Positions 41,701 to 55,200 of a DNA stretch of 64,000 nt are shown piece by piece; positions within the stretch are counted from its first letter, which is position 1, and every line of letters starts with the position of its first letter. A model generated the notes under the pieces. It saw only the letters and a program-made list of their open reading frames with translations. It did not search any database and was not told where the DNA came from. The position numbers and the translations under genes are program-made. The stretch spans positions 51,840,746-51,904,745 of the forward strand of contig NC_031495.1 in the NCBI RefSeq assembly GCF_000237925.1. The letters are read 5' to 3'. The stretch comes from Schistosoma mansoni. Taxonomy: Eukaryota; Platyhelminthes; Trematoda; Strigeidida; Schistosomatidae.

Positions 41701-44700
41701 CGTAATGCTAAGGAGACCACCAACGCAACTTAAGTCTGAATTAATATTACTAAGTGATTTTTAATCTTAAATGATATGAAAAAGTTATTCAGATGACAAA
41801 ATTAAGTTTTAGATCAGAAGGAGTTTTGTGGAGATTTCAGTATTTTTCATAGTTAAAATCATGAGTCAGTTGAAGCTAGACCACCATGGAAAACCTGGAA
41901 TCATTGGAAGGCCGTTTCGTCCTATTATGGGACTTCTCAGCAGTGCGCGTCCACTATTCCGCACCCGCGAGATTCGAACCCAGGACCTACCAGTTTAGGA
42001 TTTTTTGACAAATACTGGCTTATCCCCAAATGATAAGCAAATTATATAAATCCATCAATGTGTCATGATTTCCAAGGTAGATGATATAACATTCCTCTTC
42101 ACTGTTGTTTTTGTGTGGCGAAATTTATTTTTAAAAAGTGTAATTAAACTAGAATTTAATCACATTGCTAAGATGAAATAGGCCTTATGTGAAATCATAC
42201 AAATTATTGTGAAGCTTTTAATAAACAATAATTTTCAAAATTTAATTGAAAGCTTGATAATAAATAATTTAAAGGTTTTGAACTTAAATTCCACCAGAAC
42301 GAAGATTTATAGACTCTTCTTTACAATATTTTCGTCAAACTACATAGTTTTACTAAAGTTGTGTATGTGTGCGTATGTGCAATAATGATCATTTGACCCA
42401 AGTAATATTGAAATGTTTATTTTAACGGAGAATGTGTGGTCTAATCATCTATGTGCCTGATTCGTAATTCAGGATAAGATATTAGATCTACCTAACTAAA
42501 TCCGATTTCGATATCTGTGTAGTATAGTTGGCACTAAGGAAACCGATGTAACAGTCTTGTATATGAATTAATTAATAATTAAGTATTAATTAGCTATGTA
42601 GTTGAAAGTTGTTTTTTCTTATATTGGACTTATCTTCCAGAAGTATATATATCGTTTTGAATATTATTATAACTCTAAATATCACAGTTTTATTTAAAAA
42701 GTTGCTAAATCATGATATCTAAACAGCGGGACTGCATGAATGGATGGTTAATTGGTTTAAACACTTAGATGTCAATCAATAGATCGATGGTTTGAATTCC
42801 TCTTCACTTAATTTGGCTTAATCAAGCAAGTAATATCACTTATCTTCACATATAAACTTTCACTTGGTAAAATAATTACACTGAACAGAACAAGTACAGA
42901 TAGCTATTGTCACTTCCAGTTTTGTTCCGTCTTATTTTAAAAAATGGTACAACAAGGATAAAATTATTACATTCAAGTGTTAAATTTTGTTCCAGTGCAC
43001 TAAACGACAGTATTGAGAAACTTGTTCACAGTGGCTGATTAGCTTGACTGTATGTCATAAGATCATAATATGTATTTATAAGAAGAAACTAACTACCTTT
43101 TCTCCTATTTATGATTTTTTGTTTATATTACAGAATTATTTAAATAATATCGTTAAATATGGTCACGAACTTAGTGAAACAGAATTGAAAATAACTAATC
43201 AAATTCAAGATAGAGCTGAACAGTTGAAAAAAGAAATTGATCAAATAGCTAATAAACTACTCAATCAACTTGACAAAGAAATTGAAAATGAAATGAAATC
43301 AATTGATCATTGTGCAGGTTCCCTGTATCCATTAATTGCTCAATGTGAAGTAGCCTGTCGATATGCTAATGCATTGAAGGATTTTGGAAGGTTAATTATA
43401 TTAATAATAATAATTTTAAAGTTAAAATTTGTTTCGTTGACTGAAATAATTAAAAATAGCATCGATGGTTATATTTTTTATTTTGGGAAAAACGCGTATT
43501 TATGAACTCCTTGAGATCATAGGTTATTGCACGAATTCTCGTCCATCCAAGGGGTTTCAGTTCACATCGTTACAGTCAGCGACAAATATTGAGAAGAAAA
43601 TTAAGGAGATGAGAAAATACACAGAAAATACAATCTGAAATGACCAATTGAGTTAAGTATGGAGTAATACTAAAAAGTAGAATACAGACGAAGATGTGGA
43701 ATGAATTCATTTGCGCAACTAAAACCGATGTACAGCCGTTTATTTAAAAAACCAACAGCAGATTGGAATTGTCATTCGGGAATTTGTAATATATTCCCCA
43801 CCCACCTTTATCAATGAAAGCACATTGCCTTAATTCATAACCGATCACTCAGCGGTTACTTAATAACCGAACAATGCTTTGAATATGTATATGTTCGATT
43901 GTCACAGGTTATAATTTACGGTCAGGAAGCAACATAGAGCAGAGTAATGTAAATTATGCTGGTTGAATAAGTAATGTGATTTGTGAGAAAAATCTAATAG
44001 TCTATCACTTGTTGGTTACTAAGAACAACAACCAGGTGGTTGAGTGAAGTCACTAACTTCTGGTTTGTGCCATGTTGTTGTGACACAATATTCCCCTGAC
44101 GATCAATCTACGGCTATCGCTTACAACTAATTATTTGCAAACACCTTGTATTTGTGATGGTCTATTTTTTGAAGCACTTGACTTGTAAATACTGTATTAC
44201 AGGATCAAATCCGCTTGTTACAATCACTTTGATTTAGGCAACCAGTGATATCACCAACTTGCATACAAAAGTGTCATTCAAGACCTAGCACATTAATCTG
44301 TATTTGGTTACTGAGTTTCAATTTTTCAATCCCTATCGGTGTTATCTGAGTAGTTCACTGGCAGATATTTTAAGCAAGCACCTGAATCACTTGACCTTGA
44401 TTCTCTAAGAACATAAAAAATTGCAATTTTTAATGGTCTACCTTGTTAGTGTTAGCAAACATGAAGCATAGGCGAAGTTCAAACTTCCTGGGAAAAGTAT
44501 CAAGCATTAAACACTAATACTAACGTTCATTCTGGAAGCATCCCGGAAACGATAAACTGGATTGTTATTTAATGACTAGTTGCCATAGTTAATTAAAGAT
44601 TAATTACATAGTTGTTCTATTAGAAACCATGTGGGTGGAGCAATCAATGGAATGCATATTTTACTCAATTAAAACCTTAAAGACAATCAATCACATTGAT

Positions 44701-47700
44701 AGCCAGAATGACTTATTTTTTGCTAAACAGGCTAACTTATTTTTTATCGAATAGTTTAGATATTATGAAAAGTAGTTATAAGGCAGTAGCTTCAACTGAA
44801 CTATTCAGTTTGAAGAAATAGACAAAAAAACTAGAGAGACATTTCAAGCGGTATTCGATAGCCATTAATATCGGTCAAAGAAGTGGATCATAATTGAAAT
44901 TAAATCATTCCTAAATGATTTATTCTTGTTCATTAATCAACTGAGATTCATGAAGTTTTCACAAAAGAAGCTATCACCGTATGCTAGACTTTAACGCACA
45001 TTATTCGAGTATAAATATGAGAATATGAAGTTTATTAAGTTTAGTTTTTTAATTATTTTTATAATAGACCTGAAGAGGTGCTTTCCTGTTTTGATCAAGT
45101 AAATAAACAACTGAGTTATTTGGGACAAAAGAAAATTGAATATTTGAAAGGTAAATTAGACGTTATTTTGTCAATCTAGTAGCCTTTAATACATAGCTTA
45201 AACGATTTCAAATAATTATTTGCGTTTCTTGAAAGATATTTGAATTTTGTATACCCTTTAAGTTCTTTTCATGAATTGGATGAAAATAAGTGCTCATTCT
45301 ACATTGATTATCAGCAGTTTTCTTACACTTATTCCATATGGTATAAATATGGTCCAACGGGGTTCATGGTACTCGTATGCTTATGCTACAGTATTTTGTT
45401 ACGCTGTTCAGGTTGTACAAAGCCTGGATTACCCCTGTTTATCATGAAAGCAATCTAAAATTACCCCCCTACAAAGTATACTTTTAATTGTGATTGGCTA
45501 TTATATTATAGATAAGTAAGAAGTATCCACTACTAATTTGTGTCATTTACAATCATACTTATAGATGACATTAAAAAATGAAATTTATTTACCAAATACA
45601 AGTTTAAGTATTTGACTTTAAATCACATATTTTATCTGTCATGTGGAGTGGTAGTTCAGATCTAGCTAACCTACAGGAGGAAATATTTATTTATTTATTT
45701 CAACACATAAATATTGGTACAAGGAAGCACCAGATATATATGCGCCGCACAAATCAAATGAGATTTGTGTGAGGGCTGTGATACTGCCCAGGTGCCCAAA
45801 CTGAAGCAGGTGGTTTTCTTAGGGGGCCACACCCGAAGCCTCTGACCTAAAGGTCTGATCCACAAGGCAGTGGAGCATCGTAAGGAGATGCAGTCCCATG
45901 GTAGCCGGTGACCAATAATTGGTTCATACGCCATTTGTTCCCTCAGGATACTGGAGCCCATGTGCACCATTGGTTTGGAATCAGGGTTTTCCAACTCCCC
46001 TAGGTGGACTCTCCGTGTCCACTGAACCGGTTAAGGCGCCGGATATTCCCTTTTCGTCCTCTCAATTTCGTAAACAACAGTAATGCCACGAGAAGGCAGT
46101 GAGTAGGACTTCCCTGACAGAGGCTTTATACGCGTGGCCATGTGAGAGCATTTTGAGAGGGAGAGCGGACTCTCCCCACTCTCGGCCGTACCAGGGCATT
46201 TGGGGGCACAGGAGGAAATAAAAGATCACCGATCTTTTTCGATATTTTCATTGACACATTTTACAGTCTTCTGTATATTGATAGCTTACATTGTTATAAT
46301 ATGCTTTTATATAATACTACTTTACTATTCAACTAGTAGGAGCTCTATCAAACGTACGAATTCCTTTCATCGGACACATATCGATTTCTTATTAACAGTT
46401 ATTTTCAATAATCACAGCAAAGTCAAGCCAAGTTTTCTTTCGAATTCTACTAAAGGAGTGACATGCAACAGTTATATGAGAATTAACAAATGAAGAATTG
46501 ATAAATTCCTATAGTGCTTCTAATTGACCTAATCAAAATGACCGTATATCTCAAGTTTAGATTAGTAGTTTCGTGAAATGTTTATTTATTACATTATTTC
46601 ATCATTCTGATTAGCTGTTACTATAGTCACACAAATAAACTTTATCAGCTTTTTCAAACAGCGATATTGTTTGAAGCTATTCGCAACTTTAATTTCTTTC
46701 TTTAAAACGTTACTGGTAGATGATTAAAGTAGAATGTTTTGAGGAATGTATTGGAAAATTAGGTTTGACAGCGGACTTACGTCACCTAGAAAATCTCTGA
46801 AAACTAGAGTAAACTAAACAAGTATGTGGTTCACAATCCTCAACAGTTTTTTTTATCTAATATTGGTCAGTGACGTAAGCTAATTTTGAATCACACAATC
46901 AGTACAAACCCATAGCGACTCGATAGAAAATATTCTGCCTAAACTTAATTTCCTTTAAATCAAAAATACTACTCAATAGTATATAAGTAGCAACAATCAT
47001 TTAGAAAATAATCAGAATTCCTAATCGACATTACACCAGAAACACTATTTTCAAAAACCTTCAATAAATCCTTAAGTTTGTAACATGAATAAATTTCACG
47101 GCTCAAATCTCTGTTCAGGTGTTGCTTTAAGTTCTGTCAATCATGGTATACATTAATTATTTAAGCACAAGTCAACAGTAGCTAGTTTTATCATTTCAAA
47201 ATTATCTTTTTATCTGAGAACTAAGTTTGCTATTGGTTTCAAGTAAAATAGTTTATATCAGGCGATTAGAAGCACTCGGTGAAAACCCTTGAGTCAAGAT
47301 TCCGTGTCACCGAGCATTCACTAGCAAGATTTATATGAAATCTTATGAGAAACGTATAAGAATTTTGCTACTCGAATTTCAACCTAAACTTCCGAGACAC
47401 TGCAGTTTTCGAATGACTATGGTATTTAATTAAAAAAGGTCTCTAAGAGAAATATAAATCTAGTACTGAACAGTAACTTATGGGAATACTAAAAATGTAT
47501 ATAACTGTCCGCGCTCAACATGTACACATGCTCTGTGAGAAAAGATTCTCTCCTCTCACCGTTATTTGAAGCCAACTTAGAAACTTTTGTAAATTGAGGG
47601 GTGTTAGATGCGTAATTGATCTTATGTCTGAAACTCCTCAGTAGTACCCACCACAGAAAAAGGATCGCTCTACATTACACGTTAAATAAAAATGGGAAGA

Positions 47701-50700
47701 TGGACCATTACAATCTGGCCCACTTGTCAAAAGTAACATGATCACCGTAAGAATAGTATTTACAGGTTTCGGCCTCTTATAGAGTCACTAGTGTGTACTA
47801 CTGGAAAACTTAAAGCTACGACTAAATTGTACAGCAATTCCTAATTTACATTTATTCTCTAACCGATATCAGTTAACGACTTGAACTGTTTGTGCATTCA
47901 TTCCTATTTTGATGGATATCTTATAAATTTTCTAATCGTTTCAGGCTTTTTGGAGGGTTCTTTAGACTATGAATCTTTGTCTATTTTCTTTTGAACTACT
48001 GAATAAAAATGAGCGCTTTAGACTGTTGAACAAATATTTAACGTTATCTTGAAAAGAGAAATCTCACCAATTCTAAACAATTTCGTCCTTTTTTTTAATA
48101 AATAAAGTGTATCCGGGAGTGATATTTAAGGAGTACATCGCTGATAAATATGTTGAATAATTTATTTTTATTGTTGATATAACAACACTTATTTTTTAAA
48201 ACCATCATAAAATGTCACCTACGAATAAAATGTTAAATAATGGATACGTTACCTTTAGAGTAAGGATCGAAACGTCAGATAACAATATAAATATTTGAAA
48301 TTGGATTTTTTTAAAATCCTCTGACAGGTCATTCAAAAATTGTTGTTTCATTAAATAGTTTGGTAATAATGACAGTAGCGAAGTTTATGGACAAAACAAT
48401 TACATACTGGGACGAAGGTTATCCACGTAAATGACTCCAGAACACTATTGCATAATACCTAATATCAGTACGTGATAAAAACTCTAAACAAAGATTCAAT
48501 ATTCGTGTTAAAATCATTTGTCAATCATAATTTTATTTTATATAGTTGAGATCATGAGTCAATTGAAGCTAGACCACCATGGAAAACCTNNNNNNNNNNN
48601 NNNNNNNNNNNNNNNNNNNNNNNNNNNNNNNNNNNNNNNNNNNNNNNNNNNNNNNNNNNNNNNNNNNNNNNNNNNNNNNNNNNNNNNNNNNNNNNNNNNN
48701 NNNNNNNNNNNNNNNNNNNNNNNNNNNNNNNNNNNNNNNNNNNNNNNNNNNNNNNNNNNNNNNNNNNNNNNNNNNNNNNNNNNNNNNNNGGATCAGGGGA
48801 AACCGAATGGGGAGAAGCCGCAAGGTCAGTCGACTATTATTATTATTATCATTACTATTAATGTTATTGTTATTATTATTCGTAACACCTATTTGATCCA
48901 TATTTACAGAACTTTAATTCGTAAGCACTCATTTACAAAACGAACTAGTACTTCCTGGTTCCTAATGATTGCTTAACTAAAATCAACCTGTAATATCAAA
49001 ATCTAAGCTCAACTATCTCCATAATACCCTGTAATAACAACCATCATATACTTACTAATAAATTACTTTGAGGGGTAATTCTGTAAATTCTAGTGAAAAG
49101 TCATGATCATAGAGTTAAATTGTATCTAGCGTTAGATAAATATCACAAATGGCAAACGAAAATGGTCACATATCATCACGAATTGACGAAAGTTAGGGAT
49201 GTAAACCATCGTAAAACCAACTTAATAGTCTGAGGGTTAAACGCTGTCAGCAAAGTTTAGAGTTCCTGAGTTTGATCACTGCTTGGATTGTGGATAGACA
49301 CTATGGGACATTTCAACTATATAAAATAAAATAATTATTAGTCCATAAGGTTGACGACCACAATAATAACAGTAATAATAATCAAATACACTCGAAGAAT
49401 TTTTAGCACCGATTAATCATAACTAGATAGCTATTGTTAACTAGAAAGAAAAGGAAAGTTTTATCGTCCTAATTTTTAAGCTGATGTATGTTCATGATCA
49501 GAATCACATTTAAATCATACAAAATCTTCACAAAGAAAACTAATTTATTCATCTAAAAATGTAAAAGCAACCAACTTCAGACTTTGTCTCACCTGTGAAT
49601 ATTTCTAGGTGCTTTTAAGTGAAAAAGCTATTTAGTCATAGCATTCAGTTCCTCTTGATGCGTGTTACTAAAATATGGTCAATTATTTTCAATAGTTTTG
49701 AAATTTTTATTGGAAATGAAATGAAAAATATATGGGAAATGAGAGACTGTTTAACTATACTTCGAAATTTTTTATTAGTGTAAAATTCCAGTAGTTTCCC
49801 TAGAGACCTCTGAATTTACAGATTTTCTAGTGAGAAATTTATCTGTTAGGTTATTCCCCAGATAGTTCACAAAACTGTAAATGTCGTTCAACTATACGTT
49901 TGTTAACCTTATCATGTGCACAAATGGAGTATTTTTTGTAGATTTTACTGCTCCGAAAAGTCACAAAAAGTATTTCGATGTAGAACAGCTTACTTTTTTA
50001 TTCTATAGATTTTATTGAGTAAATAGACTGACATGATAACCGTGGAGTATTTAACACATATCACTATTTTCTGTCTTATTTTCTCATTAGCACGTATTAA
50101 AACATACTTCAAAAGTGGCGGTTATAGTTATTGTGAAGATGGAATAGAAACAAAGAGTAAAACATTCAATTCATCATACTTATTTGGAAGTATTGAATCT
50201 GAAAAAATTGTAGAGGAATTTTCAAAAAATGAAATTGTCAATCGTTCAACTATTCATCAACAAAATGAACTCAAATTAGAACTTAGTAATATATACTTAA
50301 ATCCTGATCAAATATCAGTCGGTGTAAATACTAGTCCAAGAGAGCTAGAGACACTAACTAATTATCATGAAGATAATCGGTATAATAATAATGATAATGA
50401 ATTACATCTGCTTAATTCAGAGTAAGTTAATTTTTCTTTTGTTTTTCGTATTACGTTCTCTTAGCTATGACGAGAAGAGGTAATAGAAAGTTATGAATTG
50501 AAGTGTCACGCTAGCTGACATTTGTCAGCGGATACGCATGAAATCTAAACTCAAGGGTTTCATGTTGTTTGGATCTAACCACCGAACGTAAAAAAGTGGA
50601 CCGCGTTGTTGATTCATTCAGACTAGTGAAAACGTTCAACAGGATCGATAGAACTGAAATTGAAGACTAAATAATATGGCATCAATTGGTGTACATTGTT

Positions 50701-52209
50701 ATACATAGACAAGATGGATATTATCAGCCCTTATCCCTATAACAGTCACACGACTTTTCAGTAAAGTTTGTAGACTAGAATTTCATACATAACTTATCAA
50801 CCTAAAAGTGGAAATGCAGAGAAAAGGCAAAAGAGTGAAAATCTGTTTTTGTATTCAAACATTACAACGAAAAATGCGTTCCAAAATATACCAACCAGAA
50901 AGTTATCCAATCTCTAATGTTCCCTTCTTAAAAGGTTATTTTCATAATCATGATCGTAATAATCGTTTTATTCTATATCTCATTTAAATACCAGTTATTC
51001 TTAGTCTTTAATTGATTTTCTATCCATTTTATTCATTGCTGAAAAAGAACAATATCATAAAGCAAATTTACTTCCAGTAATAAAACCGGAAAAAATTTCA
51101 TTTTCCCACCGTAAAAAAGTGTTTGTTTAAAAAAAACCATTTATTATTCCTCAACTTGAATTCATTTGAAAAACTAAGATTTATGATAGTTTATTTCTAA
51201 ATTGAAAGTATTACTTATTGACATTAAATAGGAATAATATATTTGTAAAATCTCACCGAATGAATTTGAAGTAAATCTAACGTTTCGCCTGGCAATCCGG
51301 TCCAAGCTTGTTCAAGGAATTATCTCAAATACTGTGAAACTATTTAAACGAAAGTTCTTATATATTACTTATTGATTTAATTAAATATTAACGTATAGAT
51401 TTTACTGAAATGGTAGGTCATGAAAAAAATCAATTCGTTCTAAGTTTGTGACATGAAACTTATTGAAATTTTATGGTTCATTAGGATAGCCAGCAAGTAG
51501 CTATGAACATATAAACTCTAGAAAGTGACCTTTTTTTGACATGAAAAAAGAGGTTGACTCTATGATCGGTAACCGATATTGCCTAATCAAAAGTAATAAC
51601 TAAGTTCTATTAAAGAAATTGTGATGTGACCACCAGGCTAACTGACTCGGCAATTCATTACATCTTTTCTTTGAGTCTTAAATTATACTATGAGACCAAG
51701 AGGGATCCATAAGGTTATAGCAACTTATTCCCAAAAAGCTTAGTAGTGAGATCTCTGACTACTGAACTTGACTTTACAGATTAAAATCCAATGGAGGACA
51801 TTAGTTCCCCGAAGATAAGTTTCGAATGAGGGCTGATGGACGTGAGCTCTAGTTGTTGAACTTTCCATCGATTGTTTCCGACCATTGAACTTTGGGGATT
51901 ATAGGTATTATTTAAGCAGATATAACATTAAGAAACTATAGTTTCGCTACATTGTTGACTTTAATTTTCTATCTGTTTATATCGATAAATTCTTTATCAA
52001 TGTATAGCAGCTACATACAATTGAGTTTGTTTACATCTAATTTGGCTAAGCCCTTTTGTTAACTTATTAAACGGACAGTCATTTGTACAATAACAACCTA
52101 TCTACTCTATTATGTACGCTTGAGCATTGCTTACTGCCTACGCATGTATTCATTCTGCTAGCCTAACTACTAATTACTTAACTGATTTGATGATTCACGC
52201 ATTTCCATT

Positions 52210-52260
<51 letters not shown>

Positions 52261-55200
52261 TAATCATGTTCACTGCACTGCACTGCCCTGTACTGTACTC
52301 GCTCATTCGACTCTTAGGCTCACTCGCCTGCTTTACGGAACTGCTCTTTCATGCTTGCTTAACCTTAACGTGCCTGTAATTTTGGATATCTGTGTGAGGT
52401 CCATAATAAACGCAATCAACCCGTCGTATTCGCCTTCTGATTTATACGCCGTTGGAACGTTGACGAGTAACGGTTGTCAGGACGGACAATATACGAAGTT
52501 TAAGGATAATATCGAATATCGACCACCGCAAATGCATTTGTAGGTCTCAGTGCAACATTAAACATTATGATGAATTTTATTTTCACTTCTCTGCACTCTT
52601 GCTTCATTTTTACTGGCAAGCTGTGAGATACTTTAAGTAACTGAATATATTCCAGTCTTCATGTAAAGTTATGAAATAACCAATGGCATTGGTTAGTTAT
52701 CGTGCTATTGCGCAAATCGATTGAAGTTGGAAGTATGTCTCTTAGATCACAACTCAGTACTTCCAATGGTTGAGTGCTCAACAAGAGATCTAGAAGTCCT
52801 AGTGAATCCATAGGGGTCCACTACTGGGAAACCTTAAACCAGAATGAAACTGACGTCCAAATTTTGTTAAAACTGTTAATCACCACATGGAGTTTCTCCT
52901 TTTTGTATTCCATGGTGATGAACAAACCTTAACTAGTGAAATATTTCTTTTATATGTTTGGAGTAGCTTACTCCAGTTCATTTTTCTTCTCTGATACATT
53001 TAATTTATTGTTTTCTTTCGACGATTTGATTTTCCGAAGATGTACAATCATGTTTATAGTTATTGGATTACAATTATAAATATGATTGTACTGATCTGAA
53101 AAATGAAATGAACGAAAAACATTTCTGCTTCATTGGTTCATGTTAATTTTTGCACAATCCAAAATAATCTCAAATAGATGTCTTTATTTCATATTTTATG
53201 CAGTAATCGTTTTAAAACGAATGAAAGCTTCCTAACATCAGGAAATGGTTATACATCTGATAATGCGAAGCATAAATCAATGGTTAAAGAACAGTATAAT
53301 CAATTCAAATGTCAAGTAACCAATGAATTAGAATTTGATGCAAGAGTTAGTACTGATTTACGTGATGTTTGGCCCACTGGATTAGCTGTAAATCAATCGA
53401 ATGGAGATATTTACGTTGTGGATAGAGATAATTCTAGAATCAAGGTATAAGTTTGTGGTTTTACCTAATACATTTTACCAATGTCTTGTTAGATAGTTTA
53501 CGAGATTTAACCACTACAGGCCAGTTGAAAACTCCTCAATAATATGAATTAAATTTGTTTATCACTATCTTTTCAAGCTTAGGTAACAGGAACATCTACC
53601 AGCATGGTTTAGGAAGGGCCAGATAAAAACAATACGCAGTTCTATCTTGGCACATCTAGTTGATAGTGGTCATAATGTAGATAAATGGAAATTATTTCGA
53701 GCGACCCATCATATACCTCCATCATTTACCAACGGAGTTCGTTCCCATCTCCTTCATATAGCTGAAGCCATAGGAATTCGTACATTTCACCCCAATTTAT
53801 GTGTACAGAAGAAATTTGTAACCCGCCTATCCCTTCCATAGCCGGATATAACTTAACAAATAATATTATTATTATTTTTAAATTTTATTTTTAATTTTGT
53901 TATCATTAGCATTATTTTCACATCCGTTATTTATTTGTAGTTTTCCGCATCTTTCCTTTTGTACTCTTCACCATCTAATTATTTACATACTCCTTATTAC
54001 GTAATGGTTTTAGTGTTTTGTGATCACTATTCTAAGTCTATTTACTCACGTTTGACCACCTATTTCCAAATTGTACTTTTAACTATTATGCTCAGTGACG
54101 TATTCTATTTCATTGTGATTATTGACTGAAATTGCCTTGATTGGTCTAACATTTTCTTATAAATATTCATGTATATTAGAGTAAAGGCTGATGACGATCT
54201 AATTGAAAACGATTGTTTGCTTACATGTGCTGTTCTAAAAAATAAAAGCCTTTTTTATGATAAATAGAGGACAAACTTCAGAACTGTATCTTGCATATGT
54301 GAGATTAAAAGTCATTTATATCTACTCACTAGAACTAGATAATCATCTACCTACTTAACTATAGGGAGATTTAACGTTATCAGAGGATAGCAAAACAAAG
54401 TCTATTTTACTATTCTTTGTTAATTAAAATTGGAAGACAATTGATTAAATTATCGCAATTGTACTATCAACGTATCATTAAATCTTACACTATCAAACAC
54501 CAATGGCTTGTTTTGATGACCTGTGTAGAATTTAGTAGAATTTAGTTTATTGATGTGTTGTGAAAAACTTAGGAGATTCTTATGACCCCATTGCAAAACA
54601 GCTCTAACACTAAATAGCCGACTATGACTCGGATCAGTTATTTGTTTCACAATACTGATCAAATGTATACACAGTAATTCCACCATTCTGAATGATACTG
54701 ATAACTATGCTTGTTATGACATATTTAAAATCAGTTGTCCAATTACTAGGAATACAAACTATTAGCGAAATGAACACAATCATAAGGATTTGAGTTCCAT
54801 CAACATTTGTAATTGAGAAACACTGAAAAGCATTAACTCAAAGCTCATGGATTCTTGTCAGTTTCTCGATGTTCGGTAACATTATCAAATCAATATTACT
54901 TCATTGATATAGTTGTACTTAACCGTATAACAGACAACTACTTTCTCCAATACCGTTTAGTTAAGTTGCTTTGAGAGAGAAATGTTGATAACTTCAAAAA
55001 AAATCCATCTAGACAATTTGTCAAACAACTTTTTCTCCTAATCTCTATGCAGATTTTCACTAGTGAAATAAAAATGATTAAATAACCCCCATGTTGAATA
55101 TATCAATTAACATTAATAACCAGATTGATACATTTTAATCAATCTTCTCTATATTTTTGTCTATTTCAAAGCTTTTTACCCATGATGGAACATTTATTTC

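Noticed and set aside
45695-45994. 99-residue minus frame in the GC-rich segment
   Set aside because: Lies within a 5'-truncated LINE end bounded by a TSD; no domain recognised.
48518-48976. Open frames spanning the N block
   Set aside because: They exist only because N codons contain no stops.
49230-49330. Possible tRNA-like SINE head
   Set aside because: Resembles GTCTGAGGGTTAAACGC-type A-box context but lacks B box and tail.
52127-52543. 138-residue open frame with a Tyr-Ile repeat
   Set aside because: The repeat is a translated (TA)n microsatellite; flanks have no domain.
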